From Enterobacter kobei (GTDB lineage Bacteria > Pseudomonadota > Gammaproteobacteria > Enterobacterales > Enterobacteriaceae), in assembly GCF_018323985.1 (NCBI RefSeq), contig NZ_AP024590.1, positions 2,046,001-2,110,000 on the forward strand: a stretch of 64,000 nt of DNA, read 5' to 3'. The position numbers and the translations under genes are program-made. Positions 36,408-44,520 of the stretch are shown in pieces (positions within the stretch are counted from its first letter, which is position 1; the number at the start of each line of letters is the position of its first letter). The notes below the pieces were generated by a model. That model saw only the letters and a list, made by a program, of their open reading frames with translations, had not been told where the DNA came from and searched no databases.

Positions 36408-37186
36408 GTTTTATCAACATCAACAATATCTGGCAGACGTACGGCGATCATGTGGTGCTGGAGCGGGTGAACCTGCAAATCCAGGAAGGGGAGTTCTGCT
36501 CCATGGTCGGCGCGTCCGGCTGCGGAAAATCTACCTTTTTGCGCCTGCTGCTCGGCCAGGAAGCGCCCAGTCGCGGGACTATCACCCTTGACGGTAAACC
36601 GCTGACCGCCGAGCCGGATCGCAGCCGTGGCGTGGTATTTCAGCGCTATTCGGTGTTTCCGCATCTCAACGTGCTGGATAACGTGGCTATTGGCCTGGAA
36701 CTTCCTCACGCGCCGCTGATCGGAAGGCTGTTTGGCGGGCGTAAAAAAGCCGCCCGTGAACAGGCAGCGCACATGCTGCACAAGGTGGGGCTGGGGCAGG
36801 CGCTGCACAAATACCCGGCGCAGCTCTCCGGCGGCATGCAACAGCGGCTGGCGATCGCCCAGGCTTTCATTATGCAACCCCGCGTGCTGTTGCTTGATGA
36901 GCCGTTCGGCGCGCTCGATCCGGGGATCCGCAAAGACATGCACGGCCTGCTGTTACAACTGTGGAGCGAAACCCGCATGACGGTGTTTATGGTCACCCAT
37001 GACCTGTCCGAGGGCTTCAACCTCGGCACCCGCCTGCTGGTGTTCGACAAAGTGCGCCTCGATCCCCATGAACCCAATGCTTATGGCGCACGCATCACCT
37101 ATGACATCCCCCTCAACGAGGCGCGCATGGCAGAAGTGATGGCCGCAGCACCGCCAAACGTCGTATCCATTAAGGAGTACATCTAA
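36404..37186 (+). CDS. ABC transporter ATP-binding protein, guanidine locus
   Basis: ATPase of 260 residues with Walker A GASGCGKST (about residues 38-46), the Q-loop in VVFQRYSVFPHL, signature LSGGMQQR, Walker B VLLLDEPFGALD and the switch His in MVTHD. It belongs to the nitrate/sulfonate/taurine subgroup. It overlaps the permease by four bases and the next gene by one (TAATG). Residues after about 220 form a short extra tail. Confidence 0.93.
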   Translation: MSFININNIWQTYGDHVVLERVNLQIQEGEFCSMVGASGCGKSTFLRLLLGQEAPSRGTITLDGKPLTAEPDRSRGVVFQRYSVFPHLNVLDNVAIGLELPHAPLIGRLFGGRKKAAREQAAHMLHKVGLGQALHKYPAQLSGGMQQRLAIAQAFIMQPRVLLLDEPFGALDPGIRKDMHGLLLQLWSETRMTVFMVTHDLSEGFNLGTRLLVFDKVRLDPHEPNAYGARITYDIPLNEARMAEVMAAAPPNVVSIKEYI

Positions 37187-37914
37187 TGACGCAACTTTAT
37201 CATTCCGCCCCCGCGCTGCGCGAAGAAACCGTCCCCGGCGGCGGTCATCTCTCTTTTATTCTCAAGCGTGGTCAGATCCTGCGCATGACCGATCTACAGG
37301 GCGGAGGCAACGTCAGCATGATGATGCTCAACGCCCATGAAAAAAGTGAACGCCTGAATCTGCCGGACACTTTGAAGGGCCAGCACACCGCGCGACTGAC
37401 CGCCGGGCAGTGCTTTTATTCGGATATGGGGCGCGTGCTGACCGGCATTCTGGCGGATACCTGCGGCTGGCACGATCCCTTCGGTGGCGTGCTGAATGCG
37501 GCAGAAACCCTGGAAAAATACGGCGAGGGGCGCTATCAGGAACGGCGCAACGGCTTTTACCGCAACGGCATGGATAACCTGCTGGTGGAGATGGGCAAAT
37601 GGGATCTGAACCTTGAAGATCTGCTGATGGTGGTCAATTTCTTCAGCAAAGTGAGCGTTGCTGCCGATGGCCGCTTTCGCTTTCAGCCGGATTTTTCCGC
37701 GCCGGGCAGTCATGTCGAGCTTTATGCGGCGATGGATACGCTGATTGTCCTCACTTCGTTACAACATCCTTTAGATCCAAATCCGGCATATGCCCCACGG
37801 CCGGTATCGCTCAGTTGGTACCAGGCAGACGATCCGCAGGCTGCTGAGCACGCGCTGCTGACGCGCCCGGAAAATGGCCGCGCGCTGGATAACACCCATC
37901 TTTTTGCCCTGTAA
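37186..37914 (+). CDS. DUF1989 protein, probable carboxyguanidine deiminase subunit
   Basis: Protein of 242 residues of the urea-carboxylase-associated group (DUF1989). The family pattern LADTCGWHDPFGG (near residue 89) carries Cys and His residues suited to metal binding. Proteins of this pair, formerly called urea carboxylase-associated proteins 1 and 2, were shown in other bacteria to form the heteromeric carboxyguanidine deiminase CgdAB, which converts carboxyguanidine to allophanate. It overlaps the ATPase stop by one base; the partner gene starts 11 bp downstream. Confidence 0.88.
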   Translation: MTQLYHSAPALREETVPGGGHLSFILKRGQILRMTDLQGGGNVSMMMLNAHEKSERLNLPDTLKGQHTARLTAGQCFYSDMGRVLTGILADTCGWHDPFGGVLNAAETLEKYGEGRYQERRNGFYRNGMDNLLVEMGKWDLNLEDLLMVVNFFSKVSVAADGRFRFQPDFSAPGSHVELYAAMDTLIVLTSLQHPLDPNPAYAPRPVSLSWYQADDPQAAEHALLTRPENGRALDNTHLFAL

Positions 37915-37925
37915 GGAGACGCATC

Positions 37926-38561
37926 ATGACGCTGGTTGAAAGCCAAAAAAATCCACAACAGGCGGTGTTTCGCCATGTGATCCCGGCAGGGGAACCTTAT
38001 CTGTTTGACGTTAAACGCGGGCAGACGCTGCGTCTGGTCGATCTGGAAGGGAATCAGGCGATCGATACGCTGTTCTATAACGCTGATAACCCGCGCGAAC
38101 GCTACGATCCTCAGCGCACGCTGCGCCGTCAGGGGAATGCGTATCTGACCACCGGCAGCGTGCTGTGGTCGGGGCTGGGTAATCCGTTGCTGACCATTGT
38201 GGCCGATACCTGCGGGCGTCACGATACGCTCGGCGGTGCCTGCGCTCAGGAGAGCAATACCGTGCGCTACTCGCCTGAGGTGCGCTACATGCATAGCTGC
38301 CGCGATAACTTTCTCTGCGCCTGTCTGCACGATGGTCGCCTGCACAAGCATGACATCGGCGCGAATATCAATTTCTTTATGAACGTGCCGGTGACGCCGG
38401 AAGGCGGGCTGACCTTTGCCGACGGCATTTCCGCGCCGGGTAAATACGTCGAGCTGCGCGCCGAATGCAATGTCATCGTGCTGATTTCCAACTGCCCGCA
38501 GCTCAATAATCCCTGCAACGGCTGGAACCCGACGCCGGCGGAGGTGCTGGTATGGAACTGA
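37926..38561 (+). CDS. DUF1989 protein, probable partner subunit of carboxyguanidine deiminase
   Basis: Protein of 211 residues, second member of the DUF1989 pair. It has VADTCGRHDTLGGACAQES (near residue 97) and a C-terminal SNCPQLNNPCNGWNP segment whose cysteines are absent from the upstream paralogue, so the two subunits are not equivalent. AAGGAG precedes the ATG. Together with the upstream gene it should act after the carboxylase to release ammonia and allophanate. Its last codons overlap a 25-codon ORF. Confidence 0.88.
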   Translation: MTLVESQKNPQQAVFRHVIPAGEPYLFDVKRGQTLRLVDLEGNQAIDTLFYNADNPRERYDPQRTLRRQGNAYLTTGSVLWSGLGNPLLTIVADTCGRHDTLGGACAQESNTVRYSPEVRYMHSCRDNFLCACLHDGRLHKHDIGANINFFMNVPVTPEGGLTFADGISAPGKYVELRAECNVIVLISNCPQLNNPCNGWNPTPAEVLVWN

Positions 38562-38629
38562 CGCGCTTACAAAAACTGCGCCGCGCGCTGTATCGGCTGT
38601 TTGAAGTGCGGGCGAATCGGCTGAAATGA
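38552..38629 (+). CDS. Possible 25-residue basic small protein
   Basis: A short ORF overlaps the end of the DUF1989 gene by 10 bp. A strong GGAGG lies seven bases before its ATG. The predicted peptide is basic (nine Arg/Lys) and amphipathic (starts MELTRLQKLRRALYRLF). It may be a real small protein coupled to the operon, or the remains of a gene whose rest was lost; the carboxylase gene starts 187 bp later after a REP element. I do not recognise it. Confidence 0.35.
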   Translation: MELTRLQKLRRALYRLFEVRANRLK

Positions 38630-38640
38630 GGCGAGCTTTT

Positions 38641-38723
38641 GTCGGGTGGAGCTGCGCTTACCCGACCTACGGATCGATGATGATTGTAAGTTTGTAGGCC
38701 CGGCAAGCCTGCGCCGCCGGGCG
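38641..38723. repeat. REP pair (BIME)
   Basis: GTCGGGTGGAGCTGCGCTTACCCGAC followed by GGCCCGGCAAGCCTGCGCCGCCGGGC, two REP palindromes. They sit between the deiminase genes and the carboxylase leader and could limit read-through or stabilise the upstream mRNA. Confidence 0.8.
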
Positions 38724-38750
38724 TAAACGGATAATCCAAAAAAATTTTCC

Positions 38751-38797
38751 CCCTGGACGACCAGGCAGGGTGACACTTTCCGGCGGGACGACCCGCC
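38751..38797 (+). promoter_or_regulatory. Guanidine-II (mini-ykkC) riboswitch upstream of the carboxylase
   Basis: Two hairpins with identical ACGA loops: CCTGG-ACGA-CCAGG (38752-38765) and GGCGGG-ACGA-CCCGCC (38782-38797), joined by a 16-nt linker. Paired short hairpins with ACGR tetraloops define mini-ykkC. A GGGGCT Shine-Dalgarno-like sequence is 7-12 bases before the ATG at 38816, so control is probably translational: guanidine stabilises the hairpins and frees the ribosome-binding site. Confidence 0.9.
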
Positions 38798-38815
38798 ACG
38801 GTTCGGGGCTGGATC

Positions 38816-41800
38816 ATGTTCACGAAAATCCTTATTGCCAACCGCGGGGCCATTGCCTGCCGCATTCTGCGCACCCTGCGCGACATCAACGTCCAGGGCG
38901 TCGCCGTCTGGTCTGAATCGGACGCCAGCAGCCTGCACATTCGCGAAGCCGACGAGGCGATAAGTCTTGGCGGCGGCCCGGCGGCGCAAACCTATCTGCA
39001 AATGGATAAAATTCTTGCCGCCGCGCATGAAACCGGTGCGCAGGCGATCCATCCGGGCTATGGCTTTCTTTCGGAAAACGCCGCCTTTGCCGACGCCTGT
39101 GAAGCGGCGGGCATCGCCTTTATCGGCCCGACGGCAGAGCAGTTGCGCGTCTTTGGCCTGAAACATACCGCCCGCGCGTTAGCCAAAACGCACGGCGTAC
39201 CGCTGCTTGAAGGCACCGATCTGCTGGCTGACGGCGACGCGGCGCTGGCGGCGGCTGAACAGGTCGGTTATCCGGTAATGCTGAAAAGCACCGCCGGCGG
39301 CGGCGGGATCGGCATGCGCGTCTGCGACACCCCGCAGGCGCTGGCGGAAGCCTTCGACGTGGTCCAGCGTCTGGGTATAAACAACTTCAGCGATGCGGGG
39401 GTGTTTATTGAAAAATACATCCCACGGGCGCGCCACCTCGAAGTGCAGATCTTTGGCGACGGGCAGGGCGATGTGATTGCCCTCGGCGTGCGTGACTGCT
39501 CCGTGCAGCGGCGTAATCAGAAAGTGCTGGAGGAAACCCCTGCGCCGGGCCTGCCTGCGGGTATGGCGGAGGCGTTGTGCGACGCCGCCATTCGCCTCGG
39601 GCAGGCGGTGCAGTATCGCAGCGCCGGGACGGTGGAGTTTGTCTATGACAGCGACGCCGGACAGTTCTATTTCCTCGAAGTGAATACCCGTTTGCAGGTG
39701 GAGCACGGCGTCACCGAACAGGTCTGGGGCGTGGATCTGGTGCGCATGATGATCGAACTGGCGGCAGGGGATCTGCCGCCGCTGCGTGACATCGCCGCAC
39801 GACTTTCCCCGCGCGGTCATGCGGTGCAGGCACGCGTCTATGCCGAAGATCCGGGCCGCCAGTTTCAGCCTTCCCCCGGCCTGCTTACGGAAGTGGTGTT
39901 CCCGCCGCAGGATCGCCAGGCGCTGCGCATCGACACCTGGGTGGAGTCCGGCTGCGAGGTGCCGCCGTTTTTCGATCCGATGCTCGCCAAAATCATTACC
40001 CATCAGCCTGGCCGCCGCGAGGCGATTGCCGCGCTGGATGCGGCACTGGCTCAGACCCGGCTGTATGGCGTGGAAACCAACCGCCACTATTTACGGCAGA
40101 TCCTGGCGGATGCGCCTTTTGCCAGTGGCCAGCCGTGGACGCGCTGCCTGGAAAATCTGCACTATCAGGCGGATACCGTCGAGGTGCTAAGCCCGGGTAC
40201 CCAGAGCACGGTGCAGGATTTCCCTGGCCGTCTCGGTTACTGGGCAGTGGGCGTCCCGCCGTCCGGCCCGATGGACGATCGCGCGCTGCGGCTTGGCAAC
40301 CGCTTACTGGGCAACGCGCCCGGCGAGGCGGCGCTGGAGATCACCCTTAGCGGTCCGACGCTGAAGTTCAACACCGCAGCGGTGGCCGTGGTGACCGGTG
40401 CTGCACTCAGCGTAACGCTGGACGGCGAGGCGCAGAGCATGAACCGCGTATTTGCCATTGCGGCGGGATCAACGCTGCGGCTGGGGGATCTGACCGCGCA
40501 GGGCGTGCGCAGCTACCTCTGCATGCGTGGCGGGTTCGCGGTACCTGATTACCTCGGCAGTAAAAGTACCTTTACCCTCGGGCAGTTCGGCGGCCATGCC
40601 GGACGCGCCCTGCGTACCGGCGATGTGCTGCACCTGACGCCGCTCACCGACACCCGTACCGGCGCGGCGCTGCCTGAGGCGCTGCATACCCGGCTGCCAG
40701 CCGTGCGGGAGCTGCGGGTGATCTACGGCCCGCACGGCGCACCGGAATATTTCCCCCCCGGCTTTATGGACACCTTTTTTTCCACCGACTGGGAAGTGCA
40801 TTTCAACTCCAGCCGTACCGGCGTGCGTTTAATCGGCCCGAAACCTGAGTGGGTGCGCGAAAGCGGCGGCGAGGCGGGGCTGCATCCGTCAAATATCCAC
40901 GACAACCCCTACGCCATCGGCGCGGTGGATTTTACCGGCGATATGCCGGTGATTTTAGGCCCGGACGGGCCGAGCCTCGGCGGTTTCGTCTGTCCGGTCA
41001 CCGTTATTGAAGCGGATCTCTATCAGCTCGGGCAGCTCAATGCCGGGGATAAGGTGCGCTTTGTGCCGGTAAGCATCGACACCGCGCGACTACTGGCACA
41101 CGCCCGGGCGCAGGAGCTGGCCTCGCTTGCGCCGGTCAACATTAACTGGCACCCGGAACCGCTCGCCTCGCCGGTGGTAATGGAAACCGGTGATGGCGAT
41201 AAACGGCTGGTGGCGCGTCTGGCTGGCGATACGCATCTGCTGCTGGAAATCGGCGACGCCGAACTGGATCTGGTGCTGCGTTTTCGCGGTCACGGGCTGA
41301 TGCAGGCGCTGGAGGCGCTGGCGCTGCCAGGGGTTATTGACCTGACCCCCGGCATTCGCTCGCTGCAAATCCACTACCAGCCTGACGCGATGCCGCTCGC
41401 CACGCTGCTGAAGACGGTAACCGCGGCCTGGTACGGCGTCTGTCAGCAGGAGGATTTACAGGTGCCGTCGCGCATCGTCTGGCTTCCGCTCTCATGGGAC
41501 GATCCGGCGTGTCAGAAGGCCATCGACAAATACATGACCACCGTGCGACGGGATGCGCCCTGGTGTCCGAGCAACCTGGAGTTTATCCGCCGCATTAACG
41601 ATCTGGAAAATATCGATGCGGTATATAAAACCGTCTTCGAAGCCAGCTATCTGGTGATGGGACTGGGGGATGTTTATCTCGGTGCGCCGGTGGCCACGCC
41701 GCTCGATCCGCGGCACCGGCTGGTAACCACCAAATATAACCCGGCGCGCACCTGGACGGCGGAAAACTCGGTCGGTATTGGCGGAGCCTATATGTGCGTC

Positions 41801-42415
41801 TATGGCATGGAAGGACCGGGAGGCTATCAGTTCGTCGGTCGCACGTTGCAAATGTGGGATCGCTATCATGACGTACCGGATTTCGGCGGCAAACCCTGGC
41901 TGCTGCGCTTTTTCGATCAGATCCGCTTTTATCCGGTAACCGCCGACGAACTGCTCGACATTCGCCGGGATTTCCCTCTTGGGCGCTATCCACTGCGCAT
42001 CGAATCCACCACGCTGCGGCTGGCGGAGTATCAGCAGTTTCTGGCAGCGGAAGCGGACAGCATCGCCGCCGCCCGTCGCCATCAGCAGGCCGCCTTTAAT
42101 GCCGAACGCCAGCGCTGGGAAGCCTCCGGGCAGGCACACTTCGACAGCCATGAGGCAGTCGCGGACGACAGTGATGAGGCACCGCTGCAAGCCGGTCAGC
42201 GCGGTATCGACAGCCCAATTGCCGGTAATCTGTGGCAGGTTAACGTTGAACCCGGCGCACAGGTACGCGAAGGCGATGTGCTGGTGGTGCTGGAGTCGAT
42301 GAAGATGGAGATCCCGCTGGTGGCAAGCGCAGATGGCGTGGTGGCGCAGGTGCGTGTCCAGCCAGGCTCCCCGGTTCGCGCCGGGCAGTGTGTCGTGGTG
42401 ATCATGGAAAAATAA
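38816..42415 (+). CDS. Biotin-dependent guanidine carboxylase (urea carboxylase family)
   Basis: Multidomain protein of 1199 residues. Biotin carboxylase domain (residues 1 to about 450; LANRGAIACRI, ATP-grasp loop TAGGGGIGMRV, VEVNTRLQVEHGVTE), then AHS2/AHS1 (KipA/KipI-like) carboxyltransferase halves (PGTQSTVQDFPGR..., YNPARTWTAENSVGIGG) and a C-terminal biotinyl domain with ESMKMEIP, biotin Lys at about 1163. It is generally annotated as urea carboxylase. Two classes of guanidine riboswitch plus the DUF1989 pair indicate guanidine as substrate. No allophanate hydrolase domain is fused. It is followed by an unrelated-strand-compatible chemoreceptor gene 153 bp later. Confidence 0.93.
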   Translation: MFTKILIANRGAIACRILRTLRDINVQGVAVWSESDASSLHIREADEAISLGGGPAAQTYLQMDKILAAAHETGAQAIHPGYGFLSENAAFADACEAAGIAFIGPTAEQLRVFGLKHTARALAKTHGVPLLEGTDLLADGDAALAAAEQVGYPVMLKSTAGGGGIGMRVCDTPQALAEAFDVVQRLGINNFSDAGVFIEKYIPRARHLEVQIFGDGQGDVIALGVRDCSVQRRNQKVLEETPAPGLPAGMAEALCDAAIRLGQAVQYRSAGTVEFVYDSDAGQFYFLEVNTRLQVEHGVTEQVWGVDLVRMMIELAAGDLPPLRDIAARLSPRGHAVQARVYAEDPGRQFQPSPGLLTEVVFPPQDRQALRIDTWVESGCEVPPFFDPMLAKIITHQPGRREAIAALDAALAQTRLYGVETNRHYLRQILADAPFASGQPWTRCLENLHYQADTVEVLSPGTQSTVQDFPGRLGYWAVGVPPSGPMDDRALRLGNRLLGNAPGEAALEITLSGPTLKFNTAAVAVVTGAALSVTLDGEAQSMNRVFAIAAGSTLRLGDLTAQGVRSYLCMRGGFAVPDYLGSKSTFTLGQFGGHAGRALRTGDVLHLTPLTDTRTGAALPEALHTRLPAVRELRVIYGPHGAPEYFPPGFMDTFFSTDWEVHFNSSRTGVRLIGPKPEWVRESGGEAGLHPSNIHDNPYAIGAVDFTGDMPVILGPDGPSLGGFVCPVTVIEADLYQLGQLNAGDKVRFVPVSIDTARLLAHARAQELASLAPVNINWHPEPLASPVVMETGDGDKRLVARLAGDTHLLLEIGDAELDLVLRFRGHGLMQALEALALPGVIDLTPGIRSLQIHYQPDAMPLATLLKTVTAAWYGVCQQEDLQVPSRIVWLPLSWDDPACQKAIDKYMTTVRRDAPWCPSNLEFIRRINDLENIDAVYKTVFEASYLVMGLGDVYLGAPVATPLDPRHRLVTTKYNPARTWTAENSVGIGGAYMCVYGMEGPGGYQFVGRTLQMWDRYHDVPDFGGKPWLLRFFDQIRFYPVTADELLDIRRDFPLGRYPLRIESTTLRLAEYQQFLAAEADSIAAARRHQQAAFNAERQRWEASGQAHFDSHEAVADDSDEAPLQAGQRGIDSPIAGNLWQVNVEPGAQVREGDVLVVLESMKMEIPLVASADGVVAQVRVQPGSPVRAGQCVVVIMEK

Positions 42416-42475
42416 GGACTTAGCGTCGTAACAAGGATGTTATTTGTATGTAAATGGAATAATTTCATTTAGCGA

Positions 42476-42502
42476 TCAAGTTATCTCTCCCCGCGCCGAT
42501 AG
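42476..42502 (+). promoter_or_regulatory. Sigma-28 (FliA) promoter of the chemoreceptor
   Basis: TCAAGTTA, 11 bp, GCCGATAG: 13 of 16 consensus positions with exact spacing, 66 bp before the start codon. The chemoreceptor is therefore expressed with the flagellar regulon rather than only by read-through from the carboxylase gene. Confidence 0.8.
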
Positions 42503-42568
42503 ATCCTGTAAGGGAAGTTGCTGCACAGGCTGTGCCACACAGATTAATGCAACTCCGGGAGAGCCGTA

Positions 42569-44509
42569 ATGGCCACACAACACAATAAAAAAACATTAAG
42601 TACACGCGCACAAATGCTGCTGACGGGCGCACTGACCATTACGCTGGGCTTTGCCGTGACTATCGGCGTGCTGAGCTGGCAATCCAGCCGTCAACAAAAA
42701 CAGTTGGCGGATGAATATTTACAGCAAATCGCCCAAACGAACGCGCTCAAGGTTCAGCATGAACTGAGCTATGCACGCGATGTGGCGCGTAACCTCGGTC
42801 ATAACCTGATCGCACTGCCGGCGGCGGGCAAAGCCGATCGCGGCATCGCTGACAAAATGGCGGAATATACATTACGCGCCAATCCTGAATATCTTTCCAT
42901 CTCTGTAATTTTCGAAGAGAACGCCCTCGACGGACGCGACGCCGAATTTGCTGCGCTGCCGGGTCAGGCGCCGGGGGGACGTTACGCGTGGTTCGTCGAT
43001 AAAGACGCCACCGGTAAATACAGCATGCACCCGCTGACCAGCTACCTGACACCGGGGCAGGGGGATTACTACCTGCTGCCGCAAAAATCCCGCAAAGACA
43101 CCGTGACCGAGCCGTATACCTACGCCTATAACGGTGTGGATACGCTGCTCACCTCCGTGGCCGCGCCCATTGTGGAGGATGGCAAGCTGTGGGCGGTGGT
43201 GACGTCTGACATTTCACTGGCGTCATTGCAGGACAAAATTTCGCAGATCAAACCCTGGCATGGCGCAGGTTATGCGGTGCTGCTGTCCAGCAAGGGCAAA
43301 ATCGTCGCCTATCCGGATAAATCCCTGACCAGTAAAGCCTGGTTTGAGCCGGTGGAGAACCTCGGCGCGACCATGACTGAACACCACGATCCGATCCTCG
43401 GTGAAGACGCACTGGTCACCTGGCAGCCGATCACCGTCGGCAACAGCGATGAGCACTGGCTGCTTGGCGTGGTGGCACCGGTGAGTCTGGTGATGGCGGC
43501 GGCTAACCGTCAACTGATGTGGGCCATCGCGCTGATGGTGTTAAGTATCGTGCTGGTCAGTGCCTTACTGGGGCTGGTGTTCAGCCGTAAAGTCCTCAAA
43601 CCCCTGGGAGGCGAACCGCGCCAGGCGGCGAGCATCGCCCTGGCCGTGGCCGACGGACGCCTCAGCAATGCCATCAGCGTGCGCGGCAACGATCGCAGCA
43701 GCCTGTTCTACGCGCTGAATACGATGCAGACACAGCTGCGGGAGATTGTCGGGCAGATCAAAGACGCCAGCCTGTCCGTGCGCCAGGGTGCGGAAGAGAT
43801 CGCCAGCGGCAACCTTAATCTGGCCTCCCGTACTGAACAGCAAGCCGCAGCGCTGGAGCAGACGGCGGCCAGCATGGAGCAGATCACCGCAACGGTTAAA
43901 CACAACACCAGCAACGCGCATCAGGCTACCGAACTGACGGCCAATGCCACCCGCATTGCCAGCCGTGGTGAGAAACTGGTCGGGCAGGTGGTGCAGAACA
44001 TGGCGCAGATTGACGAGAGTTCCCGCAAGATCAGCGATATTACCACCATGATCAACAGCATTGCCTTCCAGACCAATATCCTGGCGCTCAACGCCGCCGT
44101 CGAAGCGGCGCGAGCAGGCGAGCAGGGCCGTGGCTTTGCCGTGGTGGCGACCGAGGTGCGTAACCTGGCGCAGCGCAGTGCCAGCGCGGTCAAAGAGATC
44201 GCTACGCTGATCGAGGAATCGACCCAGCGCGTGGAAAGCGGGGTGCAACTGGTGCAGGATGCGGGCAGAACGATGCAGGAGATGACGCATGCGGTAAGCT
44301 CGGTACAGAGCATTATCGGCGAGATCGTTAACGCGTCGGAAGAGCAGTCGCGCGGCATCAGCCAGGTGACGATTGCGGTCAATGAGATGGATGGTGTGAC
44401 CCAGCAGAACGCCGCGCTGGTACAGCAGATGTCTGCCGCAGCCAGCTCGCTTGAGGACCAGGCGGGACAACTGGCGCAGACGGTGGCGCAGTTCCGGCTG
44501 GAGGCTTAG
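42569..44509 (+). CDS. Methyl-accepting chemotaxis protein with dCache-type sensor domain
   Basis: Chemoreceptor of 646 residues. Transmembrane helix 1 is near 15-36 and a periplasmic region of about 275 residues resembles a double Cache domain (YAWFVDKDATGKY..., AAPIVEDGKLWAVVTSDISL). Transmembrane helix 2 is near 313-338, followed by HAMP and a signalling domain with the hairpin tip INSIAFQTNILALNAAVEAARAGEQGRGFAVVATEVR. The C-terminus (QFRLEA) lacks the NWETF-type CheR-tethering pentapeptide, so it relies on other receptors for methylation. Position beside the guanidine genes suggests, but does not show, a related ligand. Confidence 0.93.
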   Translation: MATQHNKKTLSTRAQMLLTGALTITLGFAVTIGVLSWQSSRQQKQLADEYLQQIAQTNALKVQHELSYARDVARNLGHNLIALPAAGKADRGIADKMAEYTLRANPEYLSISVIFEENALDGRDAEFAALPGQAPGGRYAWFVDKDATGKYSMHPLTSYLTPGQGDYYLLPQKSRKDTVTEPYTYAYNGVDTLLTSVAAPIVEDGKLWAVVTSDISLASLQDKISQIKPWHGAGYAVLLSSKGKIVAYPDKSLTSKAWFEPVENLGATMTEHHDPILGEDALVTWQPITVGNSDEHWLLGVVAPVSLVMAAANRQLMWAIALMVLSIVLVSALLGLVFSRKVLKPLGGEPRQAASIALAVADGRLSNAISVRGNDRSSLFYALNTMQTQLREIVGQIKDASLSVRQGAEEIASGNLNLASRTEQQAAALEQTAASMEQITATVKHNTSNAHQATELTANATRIASRGEKLVGQVVQNMAQIDESSRKISDITTMINSIAFQTNILALNAAVEAARAGEQGRGFAVVATEVRNLAQRSASAVKEIATLIEESTQRVESGVQLVQDAGRTMQEMTHAVSSVQSIIGEIVNASEEQSRGISQVTIAVNEMDGVTQQNAALVQQMSAAASSLEDQAGQLAQTVAQFRLEA

Positions 44510-44520
44510 GTTTTTTTGTT

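Noticed and set aside
39179..44470. Long antisense frames opposite the guanidine carboxylase and the chemoreceptor (for example 39179-40087 and 43565-44470)
   Set aside because: They mirror conserved domains on the plus strand and show no start signals or family similarity.
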